Assembly: GCA_027625915.1 (NCBI GenBank)
Contig: JANTQA010000012.1
Location: 465,001 to 529,000 of the forward strand
DNA length: 64,000 nt
Direction: 5' to 3'
Source of the DNA: Anaeramoeba flamelloides
Lineage: Eukaryota > Metamonada > Anaeramoebidae
Position 1 is the first letter of the stretch. Every line of letters begins with the position of its first letter. Under the pieces are notes generated by a model. That model did not search any database. It saw only the letters and a list, made by a program, of their open reading frames with translations, and was not told where the DNA came from. A program made the position numbers and the translations under genes. Shown piece after piece: positions 63,453-64,000 of the stretch.

Positions 63453-64000
63453 ACATTCAAATCAATTATACTTTTTGATTTAATAACAAAAAATCATTTA
63501 TTTATTACTATTTTTATTTTTATTTCGCTATTTATGATTATTTTTCTCATTTTATTTAACTTTGAATTTTTTGTAAATTATTCAAAGAATATTTAAAATT
63601 TGATTGATTGAAAAAAGGCAATAAATAAAGAATAATTTCTCAAAAAATGAAAGTAGTAATTAATTACATTTTAATTTGATTTTGAAAATTTTCATTGTGA
63701 GAACCTTTATGAAAAAAAAAACTTTATAAGTGTCACAGGGTATTGAAACTTTGTATTTAAAAAATATTATTTGTTTCTTTATTTTTGAACAAAACCAAAA
63801 TAATTATAATTATTAAATTCTTCATTTTTTATTTGTTCAAAATACAAAAGTCACAACTTTTATTATAAATTAATTCACATTTATCAAGAAAAATTTATAA
63901 AAATCAAGAAAAAATTGACCAAGATAGAATTTAAATCTCGAAAAGAAGATATAAACTCAAAAATAAATTTGTAATTTTTGCGTTTTGAACATAAAAAATA

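Larger units (their letters stand above)
62709..64000. other. Downstream flank of gene 4
   Basis: 60 bp of 3' UTR, a retroposon (62767-63452), then inherited flank that aligns with the gene 1 flank at 10713-11121 and 12854-12990. It contains the empty site of the gene 1 LINE near 63852. At the place of the usual poly(A) signal it reads TTTAATAACAAAA. No gene. Confidence 0.7.

Overview
The window is very AT-rich eukaryotic DNA, probably from a protist. It has GT-AG introns, long A/T homopolymers, TA and TG microsatellites and several families of DNA transposons and retroposons. The only clear host genes are four paralogues on the + strand, each encoding a ~570-residue protein with an N-terminal RCC1-type beta-propeller and two C-terminal BTB domains. 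From general knowledge, low GC plus families of RCC1-BTB-BTB proteins (resembling Btk-binding protein IBtk) recalls amoebae such as Anaeramoeba. That placement is an inference.

Layout. Gene 1 has exon 1 at 2752-3379 and exon 2 at 9583-10655. Gene 2 has 16162-16792 and 33439-34523. Gene 3 has 39171-39804 and 50619-51700. Gene 4 has 55926-56553 and 61624-62708. In all four the coding sequence is interrupted once, at the same glycine codon and in the same phase (1), within an RCC1 repeat. Each intron begins GTAA and ends AG. Reading through the junction restores an RCC1 motif, and every exon 2 is open from the acceptor to its stop. The predicted introns are 6203, 16646, 10814 and 5070 bp. Spacers between genes are 4-5.5 kb.

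The introns and spacers share old sequence, so the large intron is at least partly older than the duplications. They differ by later insertions, and because the paralogues align many insertions have a visible empty site. They include TA-flanked inverted-repeat elements of at least eight families, a tRNA-derived SINE with an 18-bp target duplication, a second poly(A)-tailed retroposon family, degenerate LINE fragments, a CACTA-like element, a PIF/Harbinger-like element, and clusters of short palindromic modules. The intron of gene 3 carries sequence that elsewhere lies between genes (a 3' flank followed by a 5' flank), so gene 3 may be a chimera of two ancestral genes. Part of the same material lies inverted in the intron of gene 1.

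The products are probably scaffold or ubiquitin-ligase adaptor proteins: BTB domains commonly dimerise and bind cullin-3, and the propeller would bind a partner. The last ~170 residues are almost identical between copies even at synonymous positions, while introns and propellers have diverged. All comparisons were made by eye; no alignment or database search was run, and element boundaries without target duplications are approximate.
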